Counted from the first letter of the stretch, positions 34,645 to 46,024 are shown. The stretch: DNA of 64,000 bases from Sclerodactyla briareus (GCA_026419785.1 JAODTK010005540.1:1-64000); one strand, 5' to 3'. The notes: generated by a model not told the origin, from the sequence alone. Translations and numbers: made by a program.

Positions 34645-36318
34645 ACACAAAACTTTTAAGCAGTACGTAAATAATGTAGCATCGATATGGCAGTTACATA
34701 CTAACAGAGCCTATGGAAATGAACACCAACAAATCTGCTTACATGAAGGTCACTGTCAAAAAGCGGGTCTGATCCCTCATTCGGCCCATTTTGTGTAGTA
34801 TCACATCGTAATCGCCCATTTCGACTGGATAATAATTCCACACCGATTAGTTCCGCGAAACCGCCCTATGATTGTTAGGTGTTAGGAAAGTTCGATCGAA
34901 AAACAGGGTCGCTTTTTACCCAGGTGTCGGGAGTACCCAGGTATACTATACCCAGTACAGTGTACAACAGTCGCAAGGCAGCCTCAAAACTTCCCAAGTC
35001 CAACAAGACAGTTTTTGCATCACTGCCAGGCCAACGTACAACTGTAAAGTGTTAATCTCACCTCAAGTTCTGGCATTCCGTATGCACAGATAAAGTGAAA
35101 ATATTAATTTGACCTTTCTGTAGTTGTCCCTCTAGCTTCCTTATACTGGGGGAGGGACTTTAAGGTTTCTTAATATTTTGTGAAAATTTGTTATAAGTTG
35201 TTCGAAAAGATGTTTGGTTGATTGTTAAATGTCCGCCATAGGCACCAGTGGAACTCAATCCATATGGGCACTTGTGTTGAAGCAGTTCACTGGAGCAAGC
35301 CATAAATTCATGATATTTCACTCAATCTGGAGTGTATAGCTACCAGAACCTTATTAGGCTTTCGCACAATAGCATGACTGCGATGCACTGATGGGATAGT
35401 TTTGATGCATGGGGTACTTCAGTGAGCAACTTTGTGTTAGCAATTAGCCTTTTCGCAAATAAGACCTCCGCAATGAATTGTGGTCTAGTTTCAGGGGGCC
35501 AAAGAGTAGCCATTCTATGGAAGGCCAAATTAGGAATTCCAGCGGATAAAATTGATTTTCTTAGAAAAATCATATTTCAGTCGGATTTGTCATTGAGAAA
35601 AGATGTAAAAAAATTATCGGGGACACATACTAAATTTTGAGAGGAGATGCGACAATGAGAAAGATATTGAAATTTCCAAGTTTTTTCCAATACATGTAAC
35701 ACAAAAACGGCCCCCTGAAGCTATACCAGAATGCATCAAAACTCTCCACAGTGGCACAGGGACATGTCTTGCAATAAAAGGTCGATGTTGCCTATTGGAA
35801 CACTATTTTCTTCATTTCTCTCTGCAATTCTCTCAAATAGATGTTGTCCCCAGTAATTGTACTTTCTTTCAAATGTGCTAATTCTCGAATGAAAATCAAT
35901 TTTATCTCTGACATTCCTATTTGGCCTTTCCATAGATTGCCCTACTTTGCCTCCTGGCTAGACACAATGCATGGCGAGATTGCCATTGCGAAAAGGTCTT
36001 TGTTCTGTTCATTGTGATTTCTACTTCACATGAAATTGCAAAGAAGAAATCGGATTGCAATCTGATTTTATCCTTGACAAAAGTCGAGGATCTTTGTAGT
36101 GTGGTTGTTGTATGCATGTGTATGAGGACTTGCTTGTAAAACACCCTTAACTCGACCCCACCTGGATGGAGTGATCGCATATCTGGTAGTGTGTTTACCT
36201 TGAGAGTACATGATCCTATTGCGTTGGGGTCAGGTCACCGGTCATTGAGGTAGCGAGGTCAAAGTTTTAATTATTGTTAAACACGATAAGTTCAAAGAGT
36301 TCTATCTTTTCCATTTTT

Positions 36319-36346
36319 GTCTCGCCTGACCAAGTCAGGAAGAGAC
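36319..36346. repeat. Inverted repeat GTCTCGCCTGAC
   Basis: GTCTCGCCTGAC, loop CAA, then GTCAGGAAGAGAC form a near-perfect hairpin. Similar GTCTCxCCTGA hairpins terminate some invertebrate mobile elements, so this may be one end of an element; the other end was not found. Confidence 0.45.
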
Positions 36347-37119
36347 GTGGTTTATGAGGCGAACGCGGGTTGATTGTTCTCGAGGGGGCGGAGGGTCGTG
36401 GGAGGCAGGCGGAAGGTGTTGAGCCGTAGAATGCCTCGTAATTCTTCCCAGGCTCGATTTTACGGTCGTCCCGACGGCTGAGAGACAAAATTCGGCACGG
36501 ACAACCAGTTTTGAACGAAGCGGTTGTCTGTGGAAACTACACTTTTTAGTACAATTTAGTTACAGGAAATTTGTTCTAACGGTTTGTAAAATAAAAGATC
36601 AGTGCAGATATTAAGTTTATTTTGCTCCCCCATTTTCCAGCTAGGGGGGAAGCAGGAACCACTATGGCATGGGGGGGGGCAACCATCTTCATGTACCCAC
36701 TGCCTATACATGTATACCTTGTACTGTAGCATATAGGTTGCAATGAGTCGATTGAGAAGGGAGTCAAGGAGACAAACTGTGGTGCAACAACTTTGGAGGC
36801 TATATGTAACACTTTGGCAAAACACAAAACCCCCTTCCTATGTGCAAAACGGGCCAGTTCGGCTGTAATGCATGTACTGAAACATTCCGTGATCTATTCT
36901 GGCCCCCCCCCTTCGGGGACCCCCCCCCCACTTCTGAAACCTAGCGTAAAGAGTGATTTGCACATATTTCTAATGCCCACTCGTGGAACGGGGAGGTAAA
37001 AATGGCGGACATACGTCAACTGAGTGGACAAATTTGAAAGTTACTACAGAAAGTTGAAGCCACAACTACGATTCGGACAACATTATTTCTCTTCGGGGAC
37101 AAACACAAAAATGCAACAC

Positions 37120-37140
37120 TGGTTGTCCAACGGACAACCA
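37120..37140. repeat. Perfect inverted repeat TGGTTGTCC
   Basis: TGGTTGTCC, loop AAC, GGACAACCA. The half-site GGACAACCAG also occurs at 36499-36508 and CGGTTGTCTG at 36520-36529. The three sites could be the ends and subterminal repeats of a roughly 640-bp non-autonomous element. Confidence 0.45.
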
Positions 37141-38229
37141 TAAAAAAATCTAAAATCGAGGCCTGCTTCCCATACGATTCGTCAAAATTTGGTATTCAGC
37201 TTTGGAGCCAAGGTTTAAAACTGGATGTTTCATTCCTGACCACAGTGTGTGGTGATTTTGAATTTCACCCATGCGTATGCTGCACTGAGGCTTCTGTTCA
37301 AATGTTGAACATTGTGTTCAAATTTTTAACAATGGTGCGGGTCCATAGCCAATGGTGAGGCAGGGTAGGGATTTTAAACGTGTCCCCTGCTTTGTGAACC
37401 GAGTATGTCCATCGTTAATTTCCCCCTTCCTCGACCTTGTCTGGATATGGGTCCGCTATGTGTTCAGTCACTGGGAGTTATGCAGTGTGTATACAATTGC
37501 TTTCTCCTTCATATGCAAATGTGCAAGTCTGTTGGATTCCATGAAAAACTGTTTCGAGTGCTGTCCACCGTTGGTCTTGAGATTGTGGAAGTGGAACGAT
37601 GCAAGGGATCTGAATATTGTGGTCTAAATTTGCATAATTTAGGCAATCTTATTCAACATTTCCACGAAGGCTGTTGTCAATATTCAGTCCTGAGAATGAT
37701 TGGTCCCAGATTAAGTAGTCTGTTCCTGTGTGAATGCTAATACCAGATCTTAAAGCCACCTAGAAGGCCTTGTATGTTTGCATGCATGGTGACCATTAGA
37801 AGGAAACACTGATTGTGCAAAACCAGGGGCGGCAATATGGTATTCCTTCTGTTGTCCAAAACCTAATTTCAGACATTGGTACGACACCCACATGACACCC
37901 CCCAAGAATTGGAGAATAATTTACAATTCAAATTTGATAAACCCAATTACGAGTCTAAATCACATCAAAGTTGCAATATGTTTGCTAATAGCTCTGCCAT
38001 GTCCCTATTTACATGGAATTACTCATTCAGATTTGTGGTGATACACCTACAACAACTGAAGAGAAAATCTTGATTTTTCTGGCTTTGCTCCATTGGTTAC
38101 TACGTAAAGTGCCCCTTGGAATGGTTTCACTACGTTGTGTGTTTGCTTCATGCTTCCTCAGAAAGTGTCTGTGCAATACATGGAACCTGATCCATTTATA
38201 ACCTATTTGAATGCTTGTTTGCTTTTCAG

Positions 38230-39251
38230 GTGAAAGCCTAGCTAATGTCCGATGCCCCTCCAGCTCGGGCACAGCCAGGTCCTACAGCAGCTCCTGCTCA
38301 GTAGCAGCCAGCAGCATCAACAACAGCAGCAGTCGCCACGTGGCACCACGCAGAACATCGTCCTTCAGTCCCCCGTCGGCACTCCACGTACCCTGCCAAG
38401 GCTATCCCATGTCCCAACTTCCACTGCTGTCTCCCCGGGGGTGGCGATTGTGTCTGGGTCCACCTCCCCCCTGGCCCTCCAGTCCCATGCTCTTGCGCCA
38501 GTCGTCTTAGTCAGCAGCAGCAATCCCGTCATCTGTCCACGTGTCACCACACCCCCCACCTGCGGGGGTCACCGGGCACTCGTGTCACGCCGACATCACC
38601 GCAGATCATCCACGGTGTGCCCGGGGCGTCTCCTCCTCCCTCCCAATGTGTACATGGTGCCTGGCAGTCCAGCGATCCCTGCAGCTCTCTGCTGGGTCCA
38701 CGTCTCCAACCCCAGTACTCCGGAGCCCCAGGCGGTGACAGTCGCCCCAGCTGCAGTGTTATCACAGACGGCGGGCAACAAAAGCGATCCCGTAGCCAGG
38801 GCGAGTTTCCGCGGACGCACCCACTAGGCAATGTTGGAGCACAGCAGGAGTACTCCTTGGTCAAGGGGCATGTTCCCTCTCCAATAGTCCACCAGTAAAG
38901 CTGGTGCACGGACATTCCTCACATTCCAGCAAGCGTCAAAGTCACAAAGAAACCACCAAACGAAACTATGTCGCAGCAGAAACCCGCTGCCCAACCAAGA
39001 CTGTGGACATTGCACAGCTCACGGCATAACAATTGTCGAATGCGCGAGGAGATACGAAGCAGCGGAGTGGGATCCTCCGCGCGCGAACGTTGCCTCATAA
39101 GCGAGGCTGACCGAGTTCATTCTTCCCGCCAGCGGGGCGCAACATGGATGACTACCTCGCCTGGAAGAAGAAGTCTCCACCCCCACTCTCACGCCTACCT
39201 GACAAAGCACAATTGGAAGAAAAAACTAGTAGATACACTCCACCAGAATCG
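38230..39251 (+). CDS. SRCAP: SRCAP exon: Q/S/P-rich N terminus with DYLAWKKK motif
   Basis: The exon runs from acceptor TTGCTTTTCAG to donor TCG|GTAAGC. It encodes low-complexity sequence such as LLSSSQQHQQQQQSPRG, NIVLQSPVGTP, SPGVAIVSGSTSPLALQS and GVPGASPPPSQ, with frame changes near 38490-38620. Near its end VDIAQLTA is followed by a region that, read across frames, ends NMDDYLAWKKKSPPP. Fly Domino and vertebrate EP400 carry a comparable hydrophobic-then-(M)MDxxAW/FxKK element ahead of the HSA domain, which supports family identity. The Q/S/P part is probably disordered. Stop codons in the raw frame near 39.03-39.1 kb are taken as sequence errors. Long reverse-strand frames here are shadows. 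Confidence 0.75.
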
Positions 39252-39762
39252 GTAAGCTTCAAAGTCTCAATTTATTTGTTGTTCGTTCACTTCGTGGGCA
39301 ACATGATATCTTATGTGGAATATCAATGAAGTTCCATACGAACCTGTGCATGGTGCTCCGCTCAAGCACCCAAGTTTTGAAACTTGTCAGAAGCACAAGA
39401 AGGAAGGCAATGGGCACCATGGATATCCAGGTTGACTCAGGTCTGTAATTGAGAATAATCCAGCATAAATCTTAAATCGGTATCTTGGCCGAGCATGCCT
39501 AAAAAGTTGAAACTAGGAACATGCACGAAAATGCTGTTAATCGTTTGTGCACGTGTTTCTTATAAAATGGAGTCAGAAAAAAATCATTGTCCCACAAGTT
39601 GCCACAAAGGCTGAAAGTAAGGCACATTTATTACGCTGTGAATCGTGTATCCTCAATGTGTTCGGGCAATAGTTAGTCACTTATGTATTGTGTCTTTTTG
39701 GTCTTTGCAATATAAGACCGTTTTCTTCATGTCCTTTGTACAAACCTCTCAACCTCTTTCAG

Positions 39763-39885
39763 TCAAGGTCCCCAGTCCAGCTTCAACTCAACAGGCGGAA
39801 GAGAGAGACGTGAACTCGACTGGGGAATGGTGCAGCCGAGGCATCGAGAAAGAGAACACACCACAAAGCAGGGAGAAACCCATTT
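39763..39885 (+). CDS. SRCAP: Probable small SRCAP exon
   Basis: Acceptor CCTCTTTCAG precedes a frame with VPSPASTQQAEERDVNSTG and ENTPQSREKP. The composition suits the linker between the N-terminal motif and the HSA domain, but there is no family-specific motif and no clean donor. The right end is a guess. Confidence 0.35.
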
Positions 39886-40641
39886 AGACATCGCATTGAA
39901 TTAGTACTGTGTTATTCTATAGCCTTGTTGCCTAGCATCATGGCTCAAGTGTCCTAGCGGGACTTTGGTGAGCAGTTGAGGGACGAGTAGGGCATCGACA
40001 TATTTCATGGAATCCAATGAATCGTTGCAACTCTGTATAGAGGCAGTTGGGAAACCTGTATATTGCAAGTGTATTAATCAATGCGGTATTGTACAGGATC
40101 CTTGCATTGCAACACTTGTCCAAGCCATGAGAAACAGTAAGGGCATTACATGACTTTCTGTGAAGTACGTATCAGATTCCAGTTTGGTTTAGGTTTACTT
40201 TGTGACTCCATCAGACACATGCTGGAATCAGACTCCTGAATGCAAGAGTGAACACGATTGCCGCTAGTGACAGGGTTCAGTAAGGGTTGTGTACATGATT
40301 ATGCACAATAACTATACAGATACAGTATGACAAAGTGATGCTTCTGCTTAGAAAATTTCCAACTAAGTATGGAGAGGGACAAAAAAAACAGGGAGCGAGG
40401 GACAAAAAAAACAGGCACAACCACCAGCAGGGCAATCTCTGGGAATATTTCAGAGTGGTGTTTATATATTATTCAGAATGAAAACCTCTTTGCTCTAGAC
40501 GCATAGAGTTAAAGGTCTATGGATATGCAACTGTGCAATGAGTTCTTGTTTGCCTTTTCGGTTTACAGTCCATTGTAAATAAACAAGTTAGTTGTACTTT
40601 TGCCTAAGCATTGGCCCGGTGTTTTTTTTGCCTCTGTACAG

Positions 40642-40802
40642 GTCTGGATTGGCATTGATTTAATGATGATTCGAGGGGGCACCCCTCCCAGTGACGGTAT
40701 CCAGGGGTCCCCATTGCCACCAAAAGATCATATCAGGGTCGTTGAATCAGTTAAGGGTCCAGACAGGGGCCCGTCCGAAGGACCCCAAGTAAAACCTTCA
40801 AG
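40642..40802 (+). CDS. SRCAP: Probable SRCAP linker exon
   Basis: The exon is bounded by acceptor CCTCTGTACAG and donor CAAG|GTACCG and is open throughout in one frame: MMIRGGTPPSDGIQGSPLPP, then DHIRVVESVKGPDRGPSEG. G/P/S-rich linkers precede the HSA domain in this family, but the sequence itself is not conserved enough to prove it. An open frame with correct splice signals on both sides is the main support. Confidence 0.45.
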
Positions 40803-42063
40803 GTACCGTTGGCATTTGGGTGTAGTTGGTGAGTTTGACAATTTTGGATCCTGGTGATATTTTATATGGGAACTTGCGAAATAGGGTTCTATTGTTGTGT
40901 AAGAAAAACGACTGCAGTAGATGCTTGGATACGGAATAAATGAAAAACGGTGTTAGTGGTGCCAGTGGAGTGCAGATAAGTCTCAAGACGTATTTTCCGA
41001 AACAATCCTCAATTATTATGTTGAAATAAGTCAAATTTACATGCACAACGAAGACAAAATGCTTGTATGTGGACTGTGTGCAGTCATTCTCCACAAAGGT
41101 GTATTTATCCGCAAGATTGGGAGATTCCAGATGTTGCTTTGGCGGAGTTATTCCAATATACATGAGGGCATCAATGGGGCGGTCACAGGGAATGGGCGAA
41201 GGCCGTCCATACTAGGTTTTCCTCCCGCCCTGCCCTACTCCTCCTTGCATCCCTTGACTTGTCTTGTCTCTTATGCCACATATGTTGGTATAACAAGACG
41301 TTTGATGATTGAGGAAAGATCAAATTATTTTCTTCGATACTTGAAAAATACCCTCTCCTTTCCCCACGGTGGGCAGTTACCAGTCCTGTACGGCGCGTTG
41401 GACGCAGGCACTGCCCCTAAGCGAACAAGTCTCACTCTATCTCACGGGGCAAGAGCCGGCTGCCCACAGGCCAACAGTCCTTATCAGCAGTGTATGACTA
41501 CAGTAGTGGTTTCTCAGGAAATGGAGTGTGGAGAGGGCAAAACAGGGAGGGCTGGCTGGGGTCAGGGTGGGATTGGGTAGGCTTGGATTGGGCCACACCC
41601 AGGATCTGCCTCCTAATGGGTGGAAGGGGAATGAGTGTATCAGACTCGACTCATCTGGGGGGAAGGCAGCGAGGCATGCTGGCATTGTTGTGATGGCATG
41701 AGCTGTTCTATAGACATTCATCGGGCGACAGAGATACTCAAAAACCAGGGCAACATACCTTCAGCAGTACATGCGTGAGTATTATGCTCTCAGGAAATGA
41801 TTGTCGAAAAGGTTGTTACGTGAGCTTGGGGGTGAGAGTGAGGCCAATTGTTTCTTGCTTTTTCAGGCATAATTGCCAAATGGTTGCTACTTTATGTAAA
41901 AGCGTGGCTGAAGGAAACCAGGAAGAAAACATGGAATAAGTGGCTGATGATCGAGCTAAATGCTCATGTGAGCAGAATTTCAACACTGAGATGACATCAA
42001 TAATTGCCCAAACAAACAAAACTCCATCACAGTGTAAGTCAGGATTGACTTGTCTTTCACTAG

Positions 42064-42254
42064 TAAACAGGAAGCCCAAGTGATGCAGATGGATCTAAGG
42101 AGCCGTAAGGAGGGCCCTTCTGGTCCGCCAAGAGGCTGGCCCAAGGTCCAGGAGCCACCGCGTTACAAGAGCCACTGGACACCTGTTGACGAGATGCAGT
42201 GGCTGGCTACAGACTTGACAGGACGAGGAGGTGGACGAGGCTGCCAGGAGGAAG
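42064..42254 (+). CDS. SRCAP: SRCAP exon: HSA domain, first part
   Basis: Acceptor CTTTCACTAG and donor GAAG|GTCAGT bound the exon. The readable frame has LRSRKEG, then WPKVQEPPRYKSHW, then DEMQWLATD. A second frame gives FWSAKRL and a third DEEVDEAARRK, so at least three single-base shifts occur. The consensus LRKEGxWSxKRLPKxxEPPRxKxHWDxLxxEMxWLAxDFxxER is the HSA domain, the platform for actin and Arp proteins in SRCAP, EP400 and INO80-class complexes. Short spacing and motif order match SRCAP/Domino closely. Confidence 0.92.
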
Positions 42255-42685
42255 GTCAGTAATCAGTCATGTGCTCAGAATTGCTTGGCATGTTTTTCAC
42301 TTGCATGGGTGGAACCTTTCTAACTTGTGACTCGAACACGCGAAAAAAGTGAATGGGCAATTTTTCGTGAGCTGAGCTAGTTTGGCCAGAATGGATGTTA
42401 TTAATTATAATGGAGTGGTTAAGACAGCATACTGATTTCCAGGAATGTTGCAAGCAATAAATTGAGGTATATCAGATTCATTGGGGATTAATTTGTTTGT
42501 GGAATGGTGCTTGCTACCTCTGTCCTCTGCCGTTTGGGACAATAGACTACTCTCTGAATATTTATGCCTGCTATCATAAGAGATGACCAGTAGGGGCTGG
42601 GTGGGACATGGTGAAGGCTTGTCCGGAAGATTAAATATTATTAGTGTTTGTGTTCAGACCTGTCATCAATTCAAGCTAGATTATT

Positions 42686-42800
42686 TGAGGCTTAATTAGA
42701 GTCTCTTCACGGTTATAACCCCTGCCAGTGGAGTGCACTATAAGTCTTCGACCGTAACATTAGGGAACCAGCCGTATCGCAGATCTAGCCTTAAAGGTCT
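42686..42800 (+). repeat. Intronic repeat X, copy 1
   Basis: The order is GAGGCTTAATTAGAGTCTCT, CCAGTGGAGTGCACTATAAG, GGGAACCAGCCGTATCGCAG, ATCTA. It shares this order with two further copies in the next two introns. It has no obvious RNA polymerase III boxes or terminal inverted repeats. Confidence 0.75.
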
Positions 42801-43399
42801 GCTGACTACTTGCAACCTGGACACACCTCAACCTATTATGTATAAGTGATATGTGCATGAAGAAGCATGATAACGTACTACACGCCGTATTCAGACACTG
42901 CACAGGGACACTTACCATGTTAGCTAGTAACATAAAATCTGAGGAATTGGTTTTCCTTTCAAGAGAGATAAATTTTAGCTGAGATGAGTTTACAGTTGTC
43001 ATAGTTTTTTCGACTGATGATAAATTTCTTCAGAACAAGTATGACCATATTAGAAGCAGACATCAACAGGAGAGTGAGCGCTGACGTGGTCAAAGTATAC
43101 CTCAATGACCGCAAAATGCCGGGACCAGATGTGGTTCAAATCTACTAAAAGATTTAACTTGGAAAAATAGTGAAAATTGGCAATTAGCAGTTAGGTCATG
43201 TGGTGTTGCCCACTTTCAAACCCATCCAAGTAATTGGATCAATGCTTGAAAGACTTCAAAAGTTTCTCCAACGTCTGTTGTAATAAAAATGGAAGTAGGT
43301 GTTGTGTTCCGAGAAGTTACATGGCGTGCTCTCTCTCGGTATTCTCTGGAAAACCTATGAATACTAATTGAATCATTTGACATTTTGGCCTGTTGACAG

Positions 43400-43538
43400 T
43401 GGCCGAGCAGTTGCGGCACCCACCGGGACAAGCAGGCCAAGGAGATCAAGGCGGAGCGAGACGAGGCCAACAAGCTCCGGAAGATAGCATCAACATTGCC
43501 AAGGAGGTACGCAGTTCTGGGGCAATATTGAACAAGGG
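43400..43538 (+). CDS. SRCAP: SRCAP exon: HSA domain, second part
   Basis: Acceptor TGTTGACAG leads into HRDKQAKEIKAERDEANKL, then RKIASTLP/IAKEV, and after a one-base loss QFWGNIEQ, before a donor near GG|GTAGTT. In vertebrate SRCAP the HSA helix continues through R-x-K-LRxIASTxAKxVRxFWxNxEKVV, and the match here is direct. The coiled, highly charged helix is what binds Arp4 and actin in the family. Confidence 0.9.
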
Positions 43539-43894
43539 GTAGTTGTTCCGCTTGTCCACCTTTTACAGTAATTAGTCTCTAAACTAATTGTGTTGCTAAG
43601 AACATGGTGCTGATTTCGTGTTTCCTCCATCATATAGGCTAGCAGGATTTACAGGATGTTTCCATACAGTAAACGGAATTCAGCCAATTGTAATCAAGGA
43701 GGCCTGAAAAATGCACATCCTTGCGCACAAACGCTACATAACAGCTATGAGTTGAACAAAATAATGAAGCTGTGTGGTAAGTTGCACTCTATTGGTGACG
43801 CACTGTTACCTATTCAATTGCACTGCGTTGCGTGCCAGAACAGTAGGGGAGAAGTTTATATGACTGACTGAGTGCAGCCCTACAGTTAATCCTC

Positions 43895-44110
43895 CATGCT
43901 TGGCTCAATGATGCCTAACACTGATATTTGAGGCTTAATTAGAGTCTCTTTGTGGGTAACACACTACCAGTGAAGCGCTAGTAAGTCTCAGACATTAATT
44001 TTCGGAAACCAGCCTAATCGCAGATCTTAAGTGCCAAATATTGCTGAATCCTGCAAATGGACACTTTGAATAGACCGCAAAATAATATTTAGATACGGCT
44101 GAAGACATAA
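43895..44110 (+). repeat. Intronic repeat X, copy 2
   Basis: This copy is longer than the first: CTCCATGCTTGG, GATGCCTAACACTGATATTTG, then GAGGCTTAATTAGAGTCTCT, CCAGTGAAGCGCTAGTAAG, CCAGCCTAATCGCAGATCTT and AATATTTAGATACGGCTGAA. It aligns with copy 3 over about 210 bases. Confidence 0.78.
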
Positions 44111-44509
44111 GTGTTTCATAATCATGAGTATCCTCAGTCCATGCTAGCATGGGTTTAGGACCGGAGCACTCTGATGGCAAAACTCTCTTCCACTCCATTC
44201 TATCCTGGCCTAGGGCATGGTCTATACTATGACAGCGGAACATATGGAACAGTTATTCTTAAACTGAATAAAGGTTCCTGTTCACACCTCTATTCGACAC
44301 CCGTCCAATGATGGGCTAGTCCGTTGCAGAAAAAGCATCCCACGGTATATATGGACAAGTTTTCTTTCTTTCAAGTTATGACATCACTGCATGGGATCTG
44401 AAAAGATTGTTTGGCATCGTGTTTATCCTGGTTTGTTTTGAGAAGAGCTTGTCCTTGATCTAAAAAAAATTATCAAGCTGTCGTTTTAAATGTGCAATTT
44501 CTCTATCAG

Positions 44510-44712
44510 GTGTGCAATTAAGCAAACAAGCCGTACTGGACGAATAGGAAGAAGGCTCTGGAATCCGCTGCTTCATTGTTGGAGACGACACTAAAGTATT
44601 CTAGCTGGCGCACGGAGGGCCTTGAACTCATTGAGAAGGGCTCTATTCATGGGTCGCCCCAGCCAACCCAGTTCACTCCCGCCACTCCAGGAGGCCTCGA
44701 TGTAGCATTATG
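44510..44712 (+). CDS. SRCAP: SRCAP exon: post-HSA segment
   Basis: After acceptor TTCTCTATCAG the sequence gives, across shifts, VQF/LSKQAVLDE, KKALES, HFIVG, T-KYS-WL, and then EGLELIEKGSIHGSPQPTQF. The donor is TATG|GTGAGT. The VVQFKQQxxLDExKKxALxxxLxFIVGQTEKYSxxL block follows the HSA domain in SRCAP/Domino. At least one in-frame TAG (in DE*EEG) needs a base correction to read through. Confidence 0.85.
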
Positions 44713-45334
44713 GTGAGTTACTTGATAAAATCCCAACTGGGAAGGGGGTTGTTGGGGGGAAGGGTTGGCTTCGGTCCTATTTGAGCATCCACCAAGTCAG
44801 AGTGCTTAGCCAAAAAGGCTGCTTTTTAAGTCTTAAGACATGACATCCAGGGACCAGCGTTGTTGCACGGATTTGGCCTCGGAATCTGCCGACTTTCTGC
44901 TACCTGACCTGAACATTCCTCTAATTTAATCATTTCAAGGAGTAACTTCAATAGGGAAATAATGGAATCTGCCTGTGGTGGTGTGGAATCCAATCATTCG
45001 CGTGGTCATGCATGGTATACCATAAGCCACATGCAGGAGAAAAATGATCCACCTAGTAAAACCACCTGTTTGCTAGGTGTGTGCTGTTCACGCATGGGAT
45101 TCTGTGTGTCAGATGACCACTAAGAGGAAAAACTTGAAATATTTTAGCTTGAATGAACAGGTTTGTGGGGTGTGTTCCTGTTGTCCATTTCGTGTTTGGT
45201 ACTATTCATGATAACTGCAACTCATGCAACTGTCCTACAACTTTGTTTTCAATGTGTTTGTCTTGCTAAATGTTGTTGGCTGCTACTAACACTGCTTATT
45301 GACCTGCGGTGCACAATAAATTTAACCATCTGAA

Positions 45335-45550
45335 TTTATTTAACTCCATGCTTTGGCATCACTGATTCCTAACATCTGATATTTGAGGCTTATTAGCGTC
45401 TCTTTGCTGTTTAAACCCTACCAGTGAAGTGCTATAATCTCAGACATTAATTTTCAGGGAACCAGCCTAATCGCAGATCTATCCAAATATCTTCTGATAC
45501 TGCACCTGGAACTTTGACTAGACCTCAGAAATAAATATTTATATGCGGCT
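45335..45550 (+). repeat. Intronic repeat X, copy 3
   Basis: Same landmark order as copy 2: ACTCCATGCTTTGGCATCAC, CTAACATCTGATATTTGAGG, CCAGTGAAGTGCTATAATC, CCAGCCTAATCGCAGATCTA and ATATTTATATGCGGCTGAA. The three copies sit in three consecutive introns on the same strand, 1.25 and 1.45 kb apart. Confidence 0.78.
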
Positions 45551-45785
45551 GAACAAATTTATTTTGGAAAGGATAGTGGAATGCACCTGGGAAATATCTC
45601 CTGATACTGTTTTCCCTAATGACTTTATTGTGTTACTGGACTCCTCCCCTTCATTGATTTACTATGCTAATGGACAACAAAAGTGCACCTGAAATAGACA
45701 TACATGTACAATGGGTGAAAAGTGGTTAGGCCTCGCTTGGGAGCCATTCCCGTCTACTCTCAGCCCTTTAACCCTCAACCTCCAG

Positions 45786-46024
45786 ATGAGGAATTCCGAC
45801 CGGTCTGTGAAAGACAGTGACGATGAACGAGGGGAGACAATCGACGTGGAGAGAGGGACAGCAGCAGGACGAGGACAACGCCAAGGAGCTTGAGCTGCTG
45901 CAGAAGGAGAGAGCGAGGACCAATAGAGGGACCATACTGAGCAAGCTTGCCCCCACCAGGAACGCTGACCCTGGGGAGAGGGGAAGCAGGAGGAAAGTCG
46001 ACCTCAAAACGGGTGGTAATATAG
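45786..46024 (+). CDS. SRCAP: SRCAP exon: acidic linker with DEEFRP
   Basis: Acceptor CAACCTCCAG, then DEEFRP, SDDERGETIDVE, QQQDEDNAKELELLQKE and an ILSKLAP end. The donor is probably ATAG|GTAGGT. D(E/D)EFRP followed by an acidic DDEETIxxEE stretch and the (E)LExLxxE...P.ExLL..L segment lie between the HSA domain and the ATPase in SRCAP. The segment is expected to be disordered apart from the short helix. Frames change at least twice. Confidence 0.85.

Larger units (their letters stand above)
32541..38229. other. Upstream region of the SRCAP-like gene, no supported exon
   Basis: The first recognised SRCAP exon opens with an acceptor site, so at least one 5' exon must lie here or further upstream; I could not identify it. 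Candidate promoter areas are CpG-richer DNA at 33.1-33.45 kb and 36.35-36.5 kb, but neither has a motif cluster strong enough to call. Poly-C/G runs occur at 32747, 32873, 36670 and 36902. TAGGCC words recur at 33.74-33.9 kb. Confidence 0.4.
39252..42063. other. SRCAP introns between N-terminal and HSA exons
   Basis: Apart from the two weak exon calls at 39.76 and 40.64 kb, the interval holds non-coding DNA. A 179-codon frame at 41041-41580 has no recognisable domain; its C-terminal part is G-rich. Two direct copies of GAGGGACAAAAAAAACAGG lie about 25 bp apart at 40375-40415. A diverged fourth member of the 42.7/43.9/45.4 kb repeat may start near 40957 (GCCAGTGGAGTGCAG). Confidence 0.45.

Noticed and set aside
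37352..37740. Two overlapping frames, one with EIVEVERCKGSEY
   Set aside because: A passing resemblance to tRNA methyltransferase C-terminal sequence did not hold in any single frame. No acceptor or donor pair frames a conserved exon.
38544..38915. 123-codon reverse-strand frame
   Set aside because: It is the shadow of the GC-rich SRCAP N-terminal exon on the opposite strand.
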